Origin: Leptolyngbya sp. O-77
Lineage (GTDB): Bacteria > Cyanobacteriota > Cyanobacteriia > Elainellales > Elainellaceae
Assembly: GCF_001548395.1 (NCBI RefSeq)
Contig: NZ_AP017367.1
Span: 2,393,001-2,457,000 of the forward strand
Reading direction: 5' to 3'
DNA: 64,000 nucleotides
In this document: positions 62,671 through 64,000 of the stretch, piece after piece
Layout: each line of letters opens with the position of its first letter
Position numbering within the stretch: the stretch's first letter is position 1
Made by a program: the position numbers and the translations under genes
The notes under the pieces: generated by a model
What the model saw: only the letters and a program-made list of their open reading frames with translations
The model's database searches: none
What the model was told of the DNA's origin: nothing

Positions 62671-63948
62671 TTAATCCCTACGCTCGCTGTTCTCGCTCGT
62701 CAGCAAGGATTGCACTAGCTCATACAGATCTGGCTCTGGCCGCCCTTCAATCTGGCGATTTTTCAGGTCGATCAGGCCTTGGGCCAGCGCGGGGGCACGG
62801 TTTTTGTAGGTGCTGTTGGCGGTCAGCAGGTCGAGAAACACTTCCCGTTCCACTTGGTCGCGGCTGGCCTCTTCCCCCACAGGCGATTCAAACGTCCGTA
62901 CATCCGCCTCAAACTTCAGCAGAAAGATCAGCGCGTTGCTGAGAGACTGAAGCTGCTGCTGGAGCGATCGCACGTCTAGCTCTGTCCGCTCAAATCCGAC
63001 CTCGCCCTCCAGCCGCAGTTCAACGATTGGCTGCGTATCGGGCTGGAGTTGCCCCAGAGAGATGGCTTGCTGAACCAGGGCGATCGCCGTTTGCTGCACG
63101 TCCTCAACGGTTTCCGAGCCGCGCAGGGTCTGCCTCAGCCGCACAATCGGCCGCTGGCGATAGTCGCGCTTCAGTTCTGCCCGGATGCCGTCTGGGCAAA
63201 TGTCCACCAGATACGCGCCCCGCTCAAACCGGGCTTCGTCTATGCTGTTGGCTTCTAGGGAGCCGGGATTAAACACCCAGCCCTCGATTTCGTAGTTTTT
63301 GTGAATGTGCCCCAGCGCTAAGTAATCCACGCCCGCCTGCTTCAGCGGCAGCAGGTCACCATAGCGCAGCGCCCCCTGATAGCGAGCGATCTGCCCCTCC
63401 AGCCCGTGGTGAAACAGCAGCACCGTCGGCCCTGGCGCAGGCGGCAATTCCCCAATGGCAGCGGCAATTTGCTCGATCGCCCTAGGAGCCGTCGAGCCAT
63501 ACCAGCTAGACCCCAGCACCCGCACGCCGCAGGGCAGGTCGATGTAGCCGCCGTGCTTCGTCTCCGCATCCCAGGGCGAATAGAACGGTTCGCCCCGCGC
63601 CACGTCCCCCGGCTCCAGCAGGTACAGCATTTCCCAATCTGCCAGATAGCGCAGCCAGCTTGTATTTACGCCGTAGGGTCGGTTGTCGTGGTTGCCCTCG
63701 ATGGCCAAAACGGGAATGCCTGCATCTTTGAGGAGGGATAGCACCGCCTGCGCCTGATTCAAGATGTTCGGCTGAAGATTGCGATGCTCGAAAAGATCGC
63801 CCGCAACCAGCACAAAGTCTACCTGAGGGGCAATCGCATACCGTTCGACCACATCCATCAGCGTGTAAAAGAAATCCTGCGTCCGCACTTTGTTGTCATA
63901 GCGGTCGAAGCCTAGGTGAATATCGGCGATGTGAAGGAATCGAGGCAT
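62671..63948 (-). CDS. sbcD: SbcD-type DNA repair exonuclease
   Basis: 425 residues, calcineurin-like metallophosphoesterase of the Mre11/SbcD group. Metal-binding blocks in order: HIADIHLG (6-13), VAGDLFEHRN (near 50), EGNHDNRPYG (near 85), FHHGLEG (near 178) and ALGHIHKNYE (near 212). A C-terminal ~150 residues cap domain follows. Works with SbcC to open hairpins and process breaks; no sbcC lies in the window. ATG at 63948 is the natural start. Confidence 0.9.
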   Translation of the reverse strand: MPRFLHIADIHLGFDRYDNKVRTQDFFYTLMDVVERYAIAPQVDFVLVAGDLFEHRNLQPNILNQAQAVLSLLKDAGIPVLAIEGNHDNRPYGVNTSWLRYLADWEMLYLLEPGDVARGEPFYSPWDAETKHGGYIDLPCGVRVLGSSWYGSTAPRAIEQIAAAIGELPPAPGPTVLLFHHGLEGQIARYQGALRYGDLLPLKQAGVDYLALGHIHKNYEIEGWVFNPGSLEANSIDEARFERGAYLVDICPDGIRAELKRDYRQRPIVRLRQTLRGSETVEDVQQTAIALVQQAISLGQLQPDTQPIVELRLEGEVGFERTELDVRSLQQQLQSLSNALIFLLKFEADVRTFESPVGEEASRDQVEREVFLDLLTANSTYKNRAPALAQGLIDLKNRQIEGRPEPDLYELVQSLLTSENSERRD

Positions 63949-64000
63949 GGGGGGAGCTAGAGTATGAATGTTCTATCACGCTATTTCTATAACGCTATCT

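Noticed and set aside
1..64000. tRNA, rRNA or insertion-sequence genes
   Set aside because: I looked for T-loop motifs, rRNA blocks and transposase motifs by eye and found none; a tRNAscan and IS search would settle this.

Overview
The window is chromosomal DNA of a filamentous cyanobacterium. It is GC-rich and carries many copies of the cyanobacterial HIP1 octamer (GCGATCGC). Most genes belong to cyanobacterial families: cyanobacterial Hfq, DUF3038/DUF4335, DUF1830, DUF3386, DUF3593, BtpA, acyl-ACP synthetase, ferredoxin sulfite reductase, lumenal pentapeptide protein. An intact hetR with a patX-like gene (HRGSGR) upstream points to a filamentous lineage. No heterocyst-specific cluster is present, so heterocyst formation cannot be inferred; a Leptolyngbya-like organism is possible but not provable from the sequence.

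Layout. 0.2-11.2 kb: housekeeping genes (EEP hydrolase, LpxB-related protein, dapF, hfq, DUF4335/DUF3038 pair, DUF427, acyl-ACP synthetase, YlqD, pyruvate dehydrogenase E2, DUF1830). 11.2-18.6 kb: a repeat-rich spacer, a B12-type radical SAM protein, mannose-1-phosphate guanylyltransferase, an LCP cell-envelope protein, a pentapeptide protein, two small unknowns and a YdcZ-type transporter behind a triple operator-like array. 18.6-22.8 kb: xseA and xseB, separated by two unrecognised, lower-GC genes; xseB carries a C-run frameshift. 23.3-28.2 kb: recA, an FAD enzyme, the patX-like gene and hetR. 28.4-33.9 kb: Rrf2 regulator, a GDT1-type (Mnx-like) Mn transporter with a yybP-ykoY riboswitch, an exported protein, rnpB, DUF3593 and a WD40 protein kinase. 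34-41 kb: an outer-membrane barrel, a Uma2 endonuclease, sulfite reductase and a glycosyltransferase. 41.6-52.1 kb: class V aminotransferase, DUF3386, HEAT protein, recG, tsf, rpsB and btpA. 52.7-64 kb: rimO, a DEAD-box helicase, a frameshifted CBS-PAS-GAF-GGDEF protein, a frameshifted MFS transporter, maf, an exported FAD enzyme and sbcD.

Functional links. xseA/xseB, recA, recG and sbcD are recombination and repair genes spread over the window. rpsB/tsf and rimO are translation genes. The patX-like gene and hetR form a plausible peptide-inhibitor/regulator pair. The riboswitch gives the Mn transporter a likely metal-sensing control.

Two cross-cutting features stand out. First, intergenic space is rich in short repeats: a CCAAAATC-type repeat that also extends a helix of RNase P RNA, a CGTTCTT/CGTTTTT heptamer array, MITE-like palindromes and a 13-bp tandem array. 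Second, four genes (xseB, Uma2, the CBS/GGDEF protein and the MFS transporter) carry single-base indels in short homopolymers. These may be sequencing errors or genuine decay, and should be checked before anything is built on them.
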